The notes under the pieces are model-generated. The model was not told the origin of the DNA and searched no databases. It was given only the letters and a program-made list of their open reading frames with translations. Positions 45,971-58,618 of a stretch of 64,000 nucleotides of DNA are shown in pieces. The stretch comes from Excoecaria cochinchinensis. Taxonomy: Eukaryota; Streptophyta; Magnoliopsida; Malpighiales; Euphorbiaceae. Both the position numbers and the translations under genes were made by a program. Location: positions 5,653,001 through 5,717,000 of the forward strand of contig CANTUQ010000031.1 of assembly GCA_947683425.1 (NCBI GenBank). The letters are read 5' to 3'. Positions within the stretch are counted from its first letter, which is position 1. Each line of letters starts with the position of its first letter.

Positions 45971-48582
45971 TGTGACGTACAGGAAACCGCTTATGTATCC
46001 CGGAGGGCCAGCTTTTAGGGTTCAAAAAGGGTTCGCGTCTAATCTTGGTTAACACGAGATATTTTAGAATTCCTTACCTAATAGAACATTGGGAAGTTCA
46101 TCTAACCTCATGAAACCTTTAGGCACTTTTGAGGTATTTTGGAGTCGCCACCCAATTTACAAGAAATTGGGAAAATATCATCTAACCTCTAGGGTCTTAA
46201 ACCAGAGAAAGTATTCGGAACTTCACTCTTATTAATGCCTTAAGTTAAGTTATAAATGAGTTTTTTTGCAATTGAAATTTCATCTCTCATCTCACGCGAT
46301 CATGCAATAAAATTAAAGCGTATTTCAATCATTTTCGGAAAGTAGTAAAGAAAATGATAAATAAATTACAAGTGAAAAGATGGGACAGAACAATCCCCCA
46401 AATAAAAAAGCATAAATAAATAAATGAATAAAATTGCACCAAAATTAATTATAAGGGCCCAAAATAAATACATACACAAAGAAGAATAAAGCAAAATACA
46501 TAATACACAAATCGGGACATTTATTAGATTTTAGGAACAATGGTTCCCTTGTGTTAACTTAAAAAATCTGGGAGTTATTTTGGGCGATAAAAACAGGGAT
46601 AATAATTAGATCCCATTTTATAAAAATTAACTCCCTTTTGAAAATGAAAGTTTATTGGCTAAAATCGGGACATTGGTCCTATTTTATTAATAAAATCCCA
46701 ATTTTTACTATTGTGAAAAAACATGAGTTTCTCTAAAATAAATGCATCTAAATACTATTTTGCATAAAATATACAAAACAATAAAATAAGGGAAATACAG
46801 GAATTAAAATGCAAACCAAACTTTGAAGGCTCCTAATCTCTTGATTCTCCAGCGTGCCCTGGAACATTACTCAAAGTGAAATAAATAAGTTTGGCAAACG
46901 ATAAAAACAAGAACAAAAAACAATGTTAGCAAATTAAATAGAATATGATATAATAGAGATAAGCAATTAAATGAAGCAAATATAACAAATAATTCTAATT
47001 GAGGAAAATATTTATAATCACTACAGAAGAATAATGTTTGATGAAAAGCGCTGTAAATTAGCAAAGTGGATTAATGACTGAAAGTAGAATCAAATGAAAA
47101 ATACAAAATCAATACTAGATATCCTACAGATTCAACTTACATTCCATGCATCATACCAATAATTTGATTAAATTAATCTAAGTTCATGTTAATTACAACA
47201 AACAACAACGCAAATAAACTAATATTAATCTACAGTAATTACAATGGAGAAAATAAATGAATGACACAAAGCAAGGAAAGAGAGAGGATTGGCTCTAACC
47301 CGTGAATTTACCCTCAGAGATTTGATTCTGGCTGTAAAAGAAGAAAGGATTGATTTCCTAATCGGATTGCTTAAAAAAAAGTAAAGAAAGCTTGAAGCAA
47401 AGCTTTCTGTCACTCAAAATTGAAGCTAAAAACTCTTATTTTTGAAGAAATCGGGTGATGAGAATTGAATTTTAAACACAAAGAATTAATTACTTTGGCT
47501 CAAGAATAATTTTAGAATTTTGCGAAAGCTCTCAAAAATCTTATTTTTCAGAATTTTTGTGTCGCCGTTGTAATGCCTCCCCCTTTTCCATGTTCTAACT
47601 TTTCCTTTTATATGATCTCCCAAAAATTAGGTTGTAGGAGCTTTTAAATCCCATTAAAACTCTCTAATTATCCTTTAAAAATCAAGTTTTATCCCTTTGA
47701 AAACAGGAAAAAAGAGTTTGAGTTTAGTTCAAATTTTAATTTAAAACCCCGAAAATCAAGGAAAAAATGAAAAAATGAAGTCTCGGCGAGGTAGAAGACG
47801 CGCGAGGTGCGACCCTCGCACTGTAGGCAGTGCCTTGTGCTACGCGAGCTGTGGCCTCACGCTAGGAGGCCGTGCCTTGCGCTATGCGAGGTGCAACCAC
47901 ATGCAGGAGGCCGTACCTTGCTTACGCGAGGTGCGGCCTCGCGCAGGAGGCTGCGCCCCGCATGCGTGAGGTCCGGCCTCGTGCAGGAGGCTGCAAGCCT
48001 CATGCGCAAGGTGAGGCCTCGCACAGGAGGCCGCAAGCCTCATGTCCGAGGTACAGCCTCACGCTGGAGGCCATGCCTCGTAGGCACTAGGTGGCTGGGA
48101 GGCCATGTCTTGCGCTACGCGAGGTACGGCCTAGTGTTTGGAGGTCGTACCTTGTGCTACGCAAGGTGTGGCCTCGCGCAGGAGGCCGCGCCCTGCATGC
48201 GCGAGGTGCGGCCTCACGTAGGAGGTCGCGCACCTCATGCGCGAGGTGCGGCCTCGCATAGGAGGCCGCAAGCCTCATGCGCGAGTTACGGCCTCGCGCA
48301 GGAGGCCGCGCTTCGCATGCGCGAGGTGCGGCCTCACGCGGGAGGCCGCTCACTGCATATGCCTCATGCACGCTGCCAACAAGAGCCGTGCTTCTCACGC
48401 GCCTTGTAAGCCGTGAGGCGGCATGCCACCAAAATCCCCAAAAATAAAATAATAATAATTTTTTATTTAAAAAAAGGTTTCGATAAGGAAATCATCACTT
48501 CTAACTTTTTTGCCTGAGAACAAGCATCATTTTTATCACTGGGTAACCTTGGTCTGGGCTGCCTCAGGACTCGGTGTCTACA
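45971..48582 (-). repeat. 5' LTR of element C
   Basis: On the minus strand it starts TGTAGACACCGAGTCC (48582) and ends GTACGTCACA (45971), 2612 bp. U3 contains a GC-rich tandem array, and the TATA box is at 47607-47613 (CATATAAAAGG). CTGAGGGTAAAT lies at 47306-47317, and U5 carries GGAGTCGCCACCC near 46142. Confidence 0.85.
47790..48370. repeat. GC-rich tandem repeat in C U3, about 40 bp unit
   Basis: About fourteen imperfect units of GCGAGGTGCGGCCTCGCGC plus AGGAGGCCGCG occur. Many units contain the inverted pair GCGCGAGG/CCTCGCGC. The open frames across it (for example 47807-48409) come from the repeat, not from a gene. Confidence 0.85.
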
Positions 48583-50586
48583 GCTGTGTTCTTTCTTTCT
48601 TCGGCTGGGTTCCTTCAATTCTCTTTGTTTTCTTCTTCATTAGTTAGAAAACCATGAGATTCTTTTTAGTGATCAAGTGATCCCAAATTGCATGATAATT
48701 GTTGGCATTTAAGGTAAGTGGTTAATACTTGATTCTTCTTCATCTTCTACTCTTTCTTGTGATGGATATTGGTATTGATCTATTGCATCCAATTCTGGAA
48801 ATTGGATATTTGAATTGTAGTGGTGGAATAAAAGAAGGATAATGGAAAAGCTAAAATTGGAGAATCGAGTGCAAAATAGGCTATTGAAGCAAAGGATTGT
48901 GAGGTTTGGGAAACATTGCCCTACGTGTCTATTTTAATGAAGTATGAGCTTGAAATGCTTGATTAAATATGTGGTTTAAATGAATTAAAACTGTGAACTT
49001 GTGTGTTGTGATGTAGTAGAGTGACATTATGAATTGATTGGTTAAAGTTATGTAAATTATGTGTATTTTGTGCTTGTTGGGAAATGGAACCTGTCGTGAA
49101 ACTTGTGAATATGTTAGGGTAGGAATGTGTAAGAAGGGGTGTATTAAGTTGGTGAATTAGAGCTTGACTAGTTGTGTTAATAAAATTGAATTTGGTAGGG
49201 TAATTGACCTATGAGTTCGTATGAACTGAAACTAATGTAGTTTAGTTCTATTTTGAATGATATATAAAGTGCTTAGTTCTTAAGGGATGTACCTATAAAA
49301 GTGCAGAAGAAGCTATGTCGATTGGGGACTGTATGGTCTTCAAATACGTGTACCTAAATTGGTTATTTTGGTAGGAGGGCTTTTGGAGTTTGTAAGGTCC
49401 CATTAGCCACAACTCCTCAAATATAAGACTAAACATAATGTGAATTGTGCCATTGTACTCTTAATATGTAGATAAGTAAGGATTTAGAAGACCATGTTAG
49501 CAAGTAACAAGGTTAGGAGGGGCTATGATAGTTCTATGTGTGAGGGAGACAAGGTGTGGAAGCAAGAGGTTGGTGTAAGGGAGCTTTGGATGGAAAATCC
49601 AGCTCTGTCACAAGTGCAACAGGGGTCGCGAGCGCGACAGAATGCTCATTGAGGTGGATGTTGGCTTCTGTCGCGAGTGCACAAGCGCGATAGAGGCGAG
49701 GGTTGAGTTCTATCGCGGGGGCAACTCGACTCCCGATCGCTACAGAAGCAAATTACCAAGTCTATCGCGAGCGCAATGTGGGTTGTGAGTACGACACTTA
49801 TGAATGTTTGAAATGACTTCTTAATTGACTTAATTTGTTAAATCAATATGTTTGATTGACAAATGAACATGTATATGAGAGCTATTCTTATGATATGCAT
49901 GTGAATATATATATGTATATATATATGCCATGATGAATGAATTGTGTAGTAAGCCTTAATGCAAATAAGTAATGAGACGATGCTTATTGAATGTTATGAC
50001 AATGAGAATAACCGGATTAATAAATTAGCCTGCGAGTCAGGTAGTGGATAGATAGGCATGCCTATAGGGTCTAAGTGTTGCAGCCAAAGTGTTCTATTCC
50101 TTTGGAATCTCAATGCGTATTGAATCCTCTGAATTCTTAAAGTGTTTATATTCTATTTGATTATTTTTGTACCTATGGGTACTAATGCAATAGTGTGTAT
50201 CTCCGGATACAGATGTAATTACTGTACTCTTAAATACTAATGTGATACCCATTATCCGCGTCTTTGAATTGCAGGCAAGGCTTAATAATTAAACAAGCTA
50301 TAAAGTGTAAGTGAATGCGATTTGATTTGAGAACATGAATGTATTCTTATATTATGTAATAACTGACTTATTAATGTAACTTGGGTATATATGATGTAAT
50401 CTGATATGAAAGTATAAGATTATGCATGCGTAGTGAATGTCTTCCACTGCATGCGAAAGAAATTAATTGGTTTGGGATTGTGTATGCTATTGGTATTGTA
50501 TGAGATGTGCATGTGATGTGCATCATGGCAACCATTCTCGACTGCTGCAGCAAAGCTGCGCAAGTATTTGAGAATGGGGTGTTACA
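48583..50586 (+). mobile_element. Remnant of an older LTR cut by C
   Basis: It ends GGGGTGTTACA at 50586, a usual 3' end of Tekay-like LTRs. Its beginning lies on the other side of C, outside the window. The inside has a GT-rich, intron-like look, and near 49600-49800 several GCGAGCGCGACA phrases. There is no gene. To its right it abuts a gag sequence, so it inserted in that older element. Confidence 0.55.
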
Positions 50587-52306
50587 ATCAGCATCTGAAA
50601 ATTGGACACTATCGAGAACTGGCGGACTGGATCCCAAGGAAAACACTTCCTTTGCTTTTCGCTTCCTAGAGTCACTGAAAACATCATAATGCTTGCCTTT
50701 CGCAATGACATAGATAACCCCGGCAGGAACCCTCTTCCTTGAGCTAGCTTTGTTCCTATCTTATTGCCGAGGTGACAGAGATCAGTCTCTGCTGTTCTTA
50801 TCTCCATGCTTAACGAACTGACCAAGCTTACCCTACTGTATTAAGTATTCGATCACCCTTTTTAGTTGTTTACATTCCTCTGTTTCATGCCTTTATCTCT
50901 ATGGAAGGAACAATAAAGGCTTTGGTCTCTAATTGGATATTCCCTCATGGGTCGTGGCCAGTTTACTCGATAATTTTCTTTTAACCATGCCAAAATCTAG
51001 GACCTAGTGGAATTAAGGGGTGTCCACCGATCTTCACACTGGACTCTCGAACGTTGTGTAGAAACAATAAAAGCTCGGTTAAAGCTACCTAATCCTTTGC
51101 TTTTGGAATCATCTCGGCCTATTTCTCTCCCAAGCTGCTCTCCAGTCTCTTTATGTGTCTTTGTACTGAGAGCTATATTGGAGTCACTGAGGTTCATCTA
51201 TCCTGATATACTTGTGTGCTCGTGACATGAGCTCAGTAAAGTCACTCGGTGGCTTTTTGCTTAATGAATCACTAAAGTCCTAGCACCTGATGTTGTGGAT
51301 TAAAGCATTAATAGCCACTTTTTCTGAATGTCCATCGCTACAACATCGAATCGTTCTATATATGATCTAAGCAGCTCGCCTTTCTCCTGTTGAACTAAGT
51401 TAAGATCAGCTGAAACCTTGGTAGGGCGAATAGCTACTACAAACTTAGCAATGAACATATCACTGAATTGCTCAAAGCTGTAAACTGAATTCTCAGGTAG
51501 ATTGCAAAACCATATCTATGTGGACTCCATGAGAGTCTGAGGAAAGATCTTGCACAAGGTTGCGTCTTCGGTGGTGTGTACTAACATGGTATGATGGAAC
51601 TGATCTAGATAAGCTTGGGGGTCGGTACTACCGTTGTATTTTGCCAAATTTGGTTACCGTATTTGAGGGAAGGGAGAGGCCAAAATATCTCTAGTTAGAG
51701 GCGACCTAAAACTGCCTTAATATTGCAAAATGTTACTGTTCTAATACTTTTGCATTCGCTCTTCAAAGAGTCTCTCGAGCTGATCAGTTGTTAGGGTTAT
51801 AGTCGTTCTTGGGGCCAGCATATTAGGCAATGCAGGTGGTGCATGTGTGGGGACTCGAGGAATGGGTGTTTGGGCTATGGGGGGTGCTTGAGCAACCATG
51901 GGTGTAGGGGCTGCCTGGGGTGCTTAAGCGGCCATAACTGATAGGGCTATCAAGAGAGTCTGAGCGGTTTAAGGAGTCAGGTTGGGGATTGCTAGGATAG
52001 TAATAGTTTGGGGGGTTACTGGTATTTGAGTTTGTGCTTGCGAGAAAAGTTATCGCACTGGTAATGATGAGAATCGTTTTGGTTGGGTTGGCACTGGGTG
52101 ATGAATCGTCTGGCCAAAACGTTGGACTGGGAGTTGCGAAACTGGTCCTAGGCAAGTCAGGGAAAAGATCTATAGTTACTAGAAAATCTCAAGGAACCAC
52201 GCTCACCGTACTAAATGATGGCTATCAGAATTTCTGGGCTGTCTTCTTGAATAAGTCACTTGAAAACAAAGAATTCCGGCGGGTTTTCGACAAAGGAGAA
52301 TCCTAA
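50587..52306 (-). pseudogene. Old Ty3/gypsy gag remnant (element H)
   Basis: On the minus strand KYNGSTDPQAYLDQFHHTM (near 51640), then TLCKIFPQTL, SFEQFSDMFIAKFV and DLNLVQQEKGELLRSYIERF can be read. The second half of a knuckle, KGHETEECKQLKRVIEYLI, lies near 50860. This order is that of plant Ty3/gypsy gag. Stops and shifts are frequent. The proximal part (about 51800-52306) encodes a Pro/Thr-rich stretch and is not clearly coding. The gene is cut at 50586 by the LTR insertion. Confidence 0.75.
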
Positions 52307-53953
52307 TGTCAAGTCAGAAAATTGAGAAGAATGGTAAAAGTATAGTATGATAAAATTGGGAAAGAAATCGAGAAAGTCAAACATACCTTGATTCCCCTTT
52401 TTATAGAGTTAGAAATCAGTGTTAGAATAGGAATTAATCTTTGAATAGAACTAGTATTTTGAATAGGACAGAACTCCAAGTCCTAAATGGGATAGAACTC
52501 AAGGATTCCTGATTAAATATAGTTGATTCCTGATTAGATAAGGTTGATATCGAAAAATTCTCTTTATAATGAAATTGAGATCTTCAAAGGATTCTGGCAA
52601 TCCTTGTGATTATTGGTAACAGGCTAGTTCTGAGCTATTAGGAGATGCCGAGTTGTTATTAAGAAGAATATCAAATAAGCTCGGCTAACCGGACTATTGA
52701 CGAAGTGTCGGGTTATCAAATTCAATACTTTTATTTTCAAATATGTATATATATATATATTCTTTGAAACATATTGCAATTTCATGAGTTTTTATAATTA
52801 GAAATTTCTTATATAAAATTCACCAAGCTCTGAGCCTCTCATACACACATACAAAGCCATCTACCATACTTGTAATTTAGCCTGTGTAGCTTTACATACA
52901 TTGGATACTTAATTATTTCATTATTTGGACATAAACATTACCATTTAGGTTTGGTTTAGTGTATCAATTTTTAGCTAAATTTTCTCAGTTTATGAAGCCT
53001 TAAAACAAAAAAATTGTTTAGCAATTTAAGGTGTTTAACCATATTTTTTTTAGTACTTTTTGGATGATTAAGGTTTATTGATATCCTGTTATTTTTTACA
53101 AACTTTATGAAAGAATTTTGTTAATTGATTGAACTTTGCGGTATAATACTTTTGCAATTGAATATTCAAATATTGATTCTTATATGTTGATGAAATATGT
53201 AAAGTCATATTACTCAGAGTGCAATAATAAATAGCATTGTTTTTACAGTTGAATTCAATTTGTATACAAACATTCGATGTACATGTTTCACTTTATGTTC
53301 TTATTTTCATATAATGCGGTTGCCTTCAATTATATTTATATTTATTATTGTGTATATTTATTTTGTAAATTTTTAAAAATATTGAATTATCCGAAATAGT
53401 GTATTGTGTTGTATTATTTTATTTTGTACCAAATAACTAAATAACCGAACCGCACTGTACCGAAAATTATAAGAACCGTAGCGAAATTAATAAGAAACGA
53501 ACTGTACCGAAATTTATAAAAATTGAAATTTCAATACAATATAAAGATTTGTAAATTATCAAATTGGACCGAACTGTATACACCCCTACTCAGTACTATA
53601 TATTATATAATAATACAAACAATAGATAGGGTCGGTTATACGGATTTTGTCTTCAATGTCCAAAGTCATATATCTGCTTCAATCTTTGTAATCGTAAGTC
53701 TTTGGACACTTTTTTTTTTTTTCATGTTATCTTAAATCTGACAATACTAGTTTTCTCTACTTCTACAGCTCCACCTATGTGAGTGTATATGATCGTAGCC
53801 AATTCTAAATTCGGATAAAGGAGGGTTGCGGTAGCAATAGGTTGATATATCCAATGTAAAACTTGTCATTCTTATGATGTGAATTCTTTACTATTATATA
53901 TAATACCTAGAAAAATAAAATTTTAGCAGTTGCTTGCCTTCTAATGAAAGGCA
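52307..53953. other. Intergenic, TE-derived in part
   Basis: 52307-52740 may be leader or LTR sequence of the old gag element. A (TA)n run lies at 52747-52760. At 53400-53590, phrases AACCGAACCGCACTGTACC and CCGAACTGTA with end CACCCCTAC look like a decayed relative of the hAT-type MITE at 60834. No gene is seen. Confidence 0.5.
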
Positions 53954-55489
53954 TTATTTACCTGGAATCAAAGGCAAATCAACGTCATCACACCATTCAA
54001 CACACCTAGTCTCCCAAAATGAAGTGTGGACTTCACTAGGCGAATAGCTTACCCAAACTTGGCCTCCTATTCTCCACTTCAATACGCTCCCTTCCATTTC
54101 CTTGCTTAATCTCCACTCAACTCCCTTCCCATATTCATCTCCTGCAAAAACTAGTCCTCTTGTCTTCGTAAATGGTCTTCTAGCTCCATTAATATCATGA
54201 CTATTCCTCGTGTCAATTTCATTGGTATTATCATATAAAACTGCATCGAAAATTACACTATTCCCTTCAGCATCCTGATCCCACCTCCAGTTTTTCATCC
54301 TTGTCTTCGTACCCATTCTTGCCCTTGTTTTCAGCTTTGAAGCTTTCAATTTCTCAAAATTCCCTTTCACAACTCTCTGCAATTCCACTTCTCTCTCTGC
54401 ATTATCAGTGGACCGGCCCAAGCTTAATCCAGCCACATAAGTTGCTCCAACCTCCGGCCCCACCCACACTCGAGCCCTAGACACGAAATGCCTCTCGTTG
54501 CCATACTCCACATCATCCTTTTTATTAAACCCTAATTTTGCCACGTGGAATCGTAGATTGTCGACACGTGCAATAACACGAATATACCCCTCGTAAAAGG
54601 TAACTGAATATTCCAACTGTAATATTGCCTCTAACTGTTGGTGTGCCAAGGCATATTTCAACGCTGAATCCCTAGCTCCAATAACAGGAAATTTGCTATA
54701 TCTACAACAAGTAGTAACCTCCATAGCCAAAATAGGTGCATAGCCCTTCAAAGCCCAAAATCCATGGGCCTCCATTGCATAAGAAAACCTTATTTGATGA
54801 CCCAAAAGAGGGACTAAGCAACGTAATCCTATACCAACCTCCCTTAAAATAAGCCATTTTGTTAACATATAGCCAACGGTGCGCATAAAACAGAGCTCAG
54901 CATCCACTCCTACCGTGACAAAAAAGGAAAGCAAAGCAGGAGCTTGTTCACATTTCACGGCTTCAAGGTTAGGACCCAACAAAGACTCAAAGTACAAGAA
55001 CCCGACTTCACTTGGTGCATCACAAACACACAGCCAAAACAACTTCATCAGGAAAACTATGTTGAAGAAACTTGATAATGATTCAGGTGAGTGGCTTTCC
55101 ATGATCCAAGAAATAGGCTCAGGTTTTATTTTTTGAAGCTGTGAACGTGGGCAAGTGCTGGTCTGCGCCATGGGTGAATGGCTGATGATTTCTTGAACAA
55201 GCTGAAGTAGTAACGGAAGGAATGGTTTGTCTGAGTTAAGTGGACACGTGTCAGAAACCCAGATAGTCTTTACAGCAGCATGAGAGTGAAAACCAAGTAA
55301 GCATATCGAGAAGGTCACTAAGGCCTCAGATCTAGACCCAGCGGTTCTCTCTGCTTTGAGTTGGATTGACCGAGTTGAGTGATCTTCATCATGTTTGGAG
55401 CTGACGAGTTCGAAGACGTGTGATGAGTCTGACTCGGTCCACTCGTCCAAGTCAGAAAGCTCACAAATCCAGGACCAGATATCCTTCAT
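53954..55489 (-). CDS. Plant protein of unknown function (511 aa)
   Basis: A single open frame of 511 residues from the ATG at 55489. The frame is open 66 codons further upstream (to 55687), but MKDIWSWICELSDLDEWTES looks like the natural start, and a TATAAAAT lies about 90 bp before it. There is no clear signal peptide; a hydrophobic stretch SSFFNIVFLMKLFWLCVC lies about one quarter in. From memory of plant proteomes, the pattern resembles an uncharacterised plant-only family: an N-terminal W.WICEL, a middle RVDNLRFHV, then RHFVSRARVWVGP, and near the C-terminus FAGDEYGKGVEWR (from about residue 447) with WRIGGQVWVSY. I know no function. The last codons (CCA GGT AAA TAA) also read as CAG|GTAAAT, so a short further exon is possible. 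No stop or shift suggests decay, unlike everything to its left. Confidence 0.85.
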   Translation of the reverse strand: MKDIWSWICELSDLDEWTESDSSHVFELVSSKHDEDHSTRSIQLKAERTAGSRSEALVTFSICLLGFHSHAAVKTIWVSDTCPLNSDKPFLPLLLQLVQEIISHSPMAQTSTCPRSQLQKIKPEPISWIMESHSPESLSSFFNIVFLMKLFWLCVCDAPSEVGFLYFESLLGPNLEAVKCEQAPALLSFFVTVGVDAELCFMRTVGYMLTKWLILREVGIGLRCLVPLLGHQIRFSYAMEAHGFWALKGYAPILAMEVTTCCRYSKFPVIGARDSALKYALAHQQLEAILQLEYSVTFYEGYIRVIARVDNLRFHVAKLGFNKKDDVEYGNERHFVSRARVWVGPEVGATYVAGLSLGRSTDNAEREVELQRVVKGNFEKLKASKLKTRARMGTKTRMKNWRWDQDAEGNSVIFDAVLYDNTNEIDTRNSHDINGARRPFTKTRGLVFAGDEYGKGVEWRLSKEMEGSVLKWRIGGQVWVSYSPSEVHTSFWETRCVEWCDDVDLPLIPGK

Positions 55490-55574
55490 CTTTGATTTCA
55501 ATTTAATGGCGTTTTGAGTTTTAAGTTTGGTTCTTAGGCTATATACAGAATGTTGAAGAAAGTGGTAGTTGATG

Positions 55575-55582
55575 ATTTTATA
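55575..55582 (-). promoter_or_regulatory. Possible TATA box for the 53954-55489 gene
   Basis: The minus strand reads CTCTATAAAATC, 86 bases before the preferred ATG and inside the longer open frame, which supports the shorter start. Confidence 0.45.
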
Positions 55583-55689
55583 GAGAGAATGGGTGAAAGA
55601 GGATATGAAAACTTGGAACAAACAAAGGACACGAATGAGAATCAGTGGTTGTAGTGAAATTGTGTTTTTCTGATTTGAAGGTTTCATTA

Positions 55690-56461
55690 ATTACTGCAGA
55701 TTTTCTTTCTTGATAATTCTGTCAGCATCTTAATTTTTTTTGTAGAAAAAAGAATGTATATGATATGAATGGATAGTAGCAACTCTTGGACGTGGAGCCT
55801 TTAACGTTTCCTAGGTGAGCAACCTTACACGTGTACACCGAAGTTTACATAATTTGCATGTACAATTTTAAATCACAAATTTTTCATATCATACCGAGAG
55901 ACAGCGGGCCTAAGAGTGAAAATTGCTCCCTTTCGTCTGCAAAGCATTCCGCATCAGCCAGCACGAGGGATATCCCATGGACCACGGCTACCACACAGGC
56001 ATGTTTGAAACACAAGAAAAGCTACGGAGTTCATTCTACGTCGGAGCATAGCATTTCAATTTAATATTTTCGAATACCACCAGTGTGAGTATGCTATGTC
56101 CTGATGCAAATGAAAACTCTATGCCCTGATGCAAATGAAAACACAGTCGGACTGCAATTGAAGAGAATTGCAGGGCAACAGTTTGATTCCAAAGCATGAA
56201 GATTGCCAACACAAACGAACCGATAACTACTCATGCACTGCCACGGACATTGAGCAACAACCACACAGTAAGAATTGCTACACCACAGGCATACATGCCC
56301 AAATAGCACAATGGAGCCACTGCCTGCATCGCTAAATGCGATAGAATTCCAAAAAGGGATATAGGTTAAAGATGGATAGAATTCCAAAAAGGGATATAGG
56401 TCAAAGAAACCACACATGTAGCAAACAAAGGCCTCGCACCATGCGCTGTAAAGTGACATAA
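55690..56461. other. Intergenic with two small tandem duplications
   Basis: Near 56095-56142 the phrase CCTGATGCAAATGAAAAC occurs twice. Near 56340-56406 a unit of about 35 bp with AGAATTCCAAAAAGGGATAT occurs twice. No gene is supported. Confidence 0.6.
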
Positions 56462-57512
56462 CGTAACACCCCTTATCTATGCTTATATAACCTCGTACGT
56501 AAAGCATACTTTTGGTTTCCATATTCCTATACATATTAGAGGCGTAATATTAAATCTACATATGTCAACGGTTTAGGCGGGACATTATTATTTTGGCATA
56601 CGGAGTCATTTCATATTCTTTATACCATAAACAAGCAACCATAATATATTTTTGAACTTTACTTAATATGGTGTTCATACATTAATGTTGCATATACATA
56701 CATATACATACTAGCTAAATTCTTACAAACTTTCTCATACTCTACAAAATTTAATTACATACACATTCCATGGACAGCATAAAGAAAAAAAACAAACCTT
56801 CAAACTTCACTCTTATTGGCCTTAGACCTGCATATTGTCCCCGATTCGTGACCCTATTACTTGAATCTACACGGATACAACACCATACAAAGCTTATAAG
56901 TTTAGTGAAAAACAACTCAATTTGGATGACTTCTCACAGAAGTCAACGCCAAGCACACAAGCATAAGTACATACCAACATTACAAAAAAAACTTGAATTA
57001 GCAAATAGCATATTTTTCGCAGCTAATTAGTGACGGATAACGGCTGTTTTCCATATTAGTCATGAAAATGTATTTTTTCTTGGAAAACAATCACTAAATA
57101 TTGCCAACAATAATAGCGCCATTTTTTTGCAACGGAATTCGATATGCATTGTGTGTCACTAAAAACTTTTAATTTTTTTATTTAGGAAAATAATTTCAAG
57201 AAATATAGCGTTGAAGTGAAACTTTAGCGACAAAATAGCAATAGATGAAATTTACCGCTAAATTTGGAGGCAATTTTTGCGCCACTTTTCGTGATGGATT
57301 TAGTGACTAATTTATGCTGTCGTTAAAGTTTTTCTAATTCTTATGTTGTCACTAAAGTATGTATAATTTGGCATGTAAAGGTAGGTATATAAGTAAAATG
57401 GTGTATGAATTTTAACTTTCGACTCAAGATTTATCTGTAGATGAATTTGTATATGATTAGTAATAAATCTTTGATAGCACTCATATTTCCCTCCTATATA
57501 TGGGGTGTTACA
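56462..57512. mobile_element. Possible solo LTR or TE remnant
   Basis: It starts CGTAACACCCCTTAT and ends GGGGTGTTACA, which match LTR ends TGTAACACC...GGTGTTACA with one change. Flanking 5-mers (CATAA and TTAAC) do not match, so the insertion is not proven. The inside from about 57005 to 57360 has repeated AGTGAC(G)GAT and TAGCGACA phrases on both strands, possibly from another DNA transposon. Confidence 0.4.
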
Positions 57513-58600
57513 TTAACAAAGTGAGAAAAAAACAAAAGAATTTTGCTAAAAATGTAAAGTATTGGTAGAAGAGACCACAAGATGACAATGCGTGTAAATA
57601 GAAACTAAAACTTCAATTATAAAATGTGTTCCCTAATTCTATAATTGAAATTTTAATAAAATACAAGGGAAATTTAATTCAAACATGACATGCTCATTAA
57701 TTAGGTATATGCCTCTTTATTAATGAGAAAATAAGCCAAATCAAAATAAAACAATTTCATTTTAATTATTTTCATAACCGGCCCCTGCAAATTCTAATAT
57801 TAACTCAAGATCTTGCTTTGACCAAATTAAACAATGGGACATTTCCTAATTTGGGTCCAACATATTCAAATATATAATATATGTATACTAACAATACTAT
57901 GCTCACTAATACTTTCGTATTTATTTTCATCCTAGACTAACATGAAAATCAAATCAAATCAAAATAACTAAACTCTTACAGATCCAAGTTTCATGGACAG
58001 ATTTCAAGTCTCAACTTAATGTCTATTTTTAACCAATAAAGAGTCAAAAACAGGTCAGATGGTATTTGTGAAATTTATTCTCCTATGTGTTAGCTTTCGA
58101 CAGAAATTGAAATCATTGGATTCTGAGATTCAGAGAGGAAGTTATCACCAAATTCCCAAGAGCTGTTTTTACCAATTTATACAATTTTGGATCTGAACAG
58201 AATTGATGTCCTACCTTAGAGGCCAATTTCAAGCAAGTTACACACATAATTAGGCTTAGCTCTCTTCATGAAATTTAAAACCTTGAAATTTAAAAATTAC
58301 TAAATTCTGAGTCCTAGGGTGAAAGTTATAATATCATGTGTCAATAATCATGTGCCTTGGCAAATTAATATGTAGGTCTAGTAATTTGTTGTTTTTAAAT
58401 AGCTCAAAATTTAGAATTCCATTAGCATCTAATATCTATAGTATATAGAGAAGAACATGAGCTGATGTAGCCTCTTGGTTTAGATTGGGGTTAAAGTTAA
58501 TTAGTAACAAATGCCAGATGGAAGAAATTCATTACAATTATATTCAATACTATATATTCGGCCACAACAGCAAAAGCAACAAGAAGAGCTTAAGCAGCAA
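57513..58600. other. AT-rich intergenic sequence
   Basis: No gene is seen. The stretch 58080-58170 (ATTGGATTCTGAGATTCAGA, then GAGGAAGTTATC) resembles 61670-61740, suggesting pieces of the same repeat family. Confidence 0.4.
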
Positions 58601-58618
58601 AAGTAAGAACAGCAGAAC

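Larger units (their letters stand above)
15585..48582 (-). mobile_element. Element C: Tat/Ogre-type Ty3/gypsy element, decayed and split by B and D
   Basis: C occupies 15585-18316 and 41706-48582; everything between belongs to B and A. On the minus strand it runs 5' LTR (45971-48582), primer site, leader, gag, protease area, RT, RNase H, a second RNase H and integrase. It is then cut by D, so the 3' LTR lies outside the window. The order with a second RNase H before integrase marks the Tat lineage. RT coding runs straight across the B insertion once one copy of the GGGAC duplication is removed. Stops and frame shifts occur in every domain, so it is not functional. Confidence 0.85.

Noticed and set aside
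47807..48409. 200-codon Arg/Ala-rich plus frame and overlapping frames
   Set aside because: Produced by the 40-bp GC-rich tandem repeat in U3 of element C; all frames are open there.
54879..55136. 85-codon plus frame inside the host gene
   Set aside because: Antisense shadow of the 511-residue gene.
55490..55687. N-terminal extension of the host gene frame
   Set aside because: Hydrophobic and low in conservation signal; a TATA box sits within it and a better start follows at 55489.
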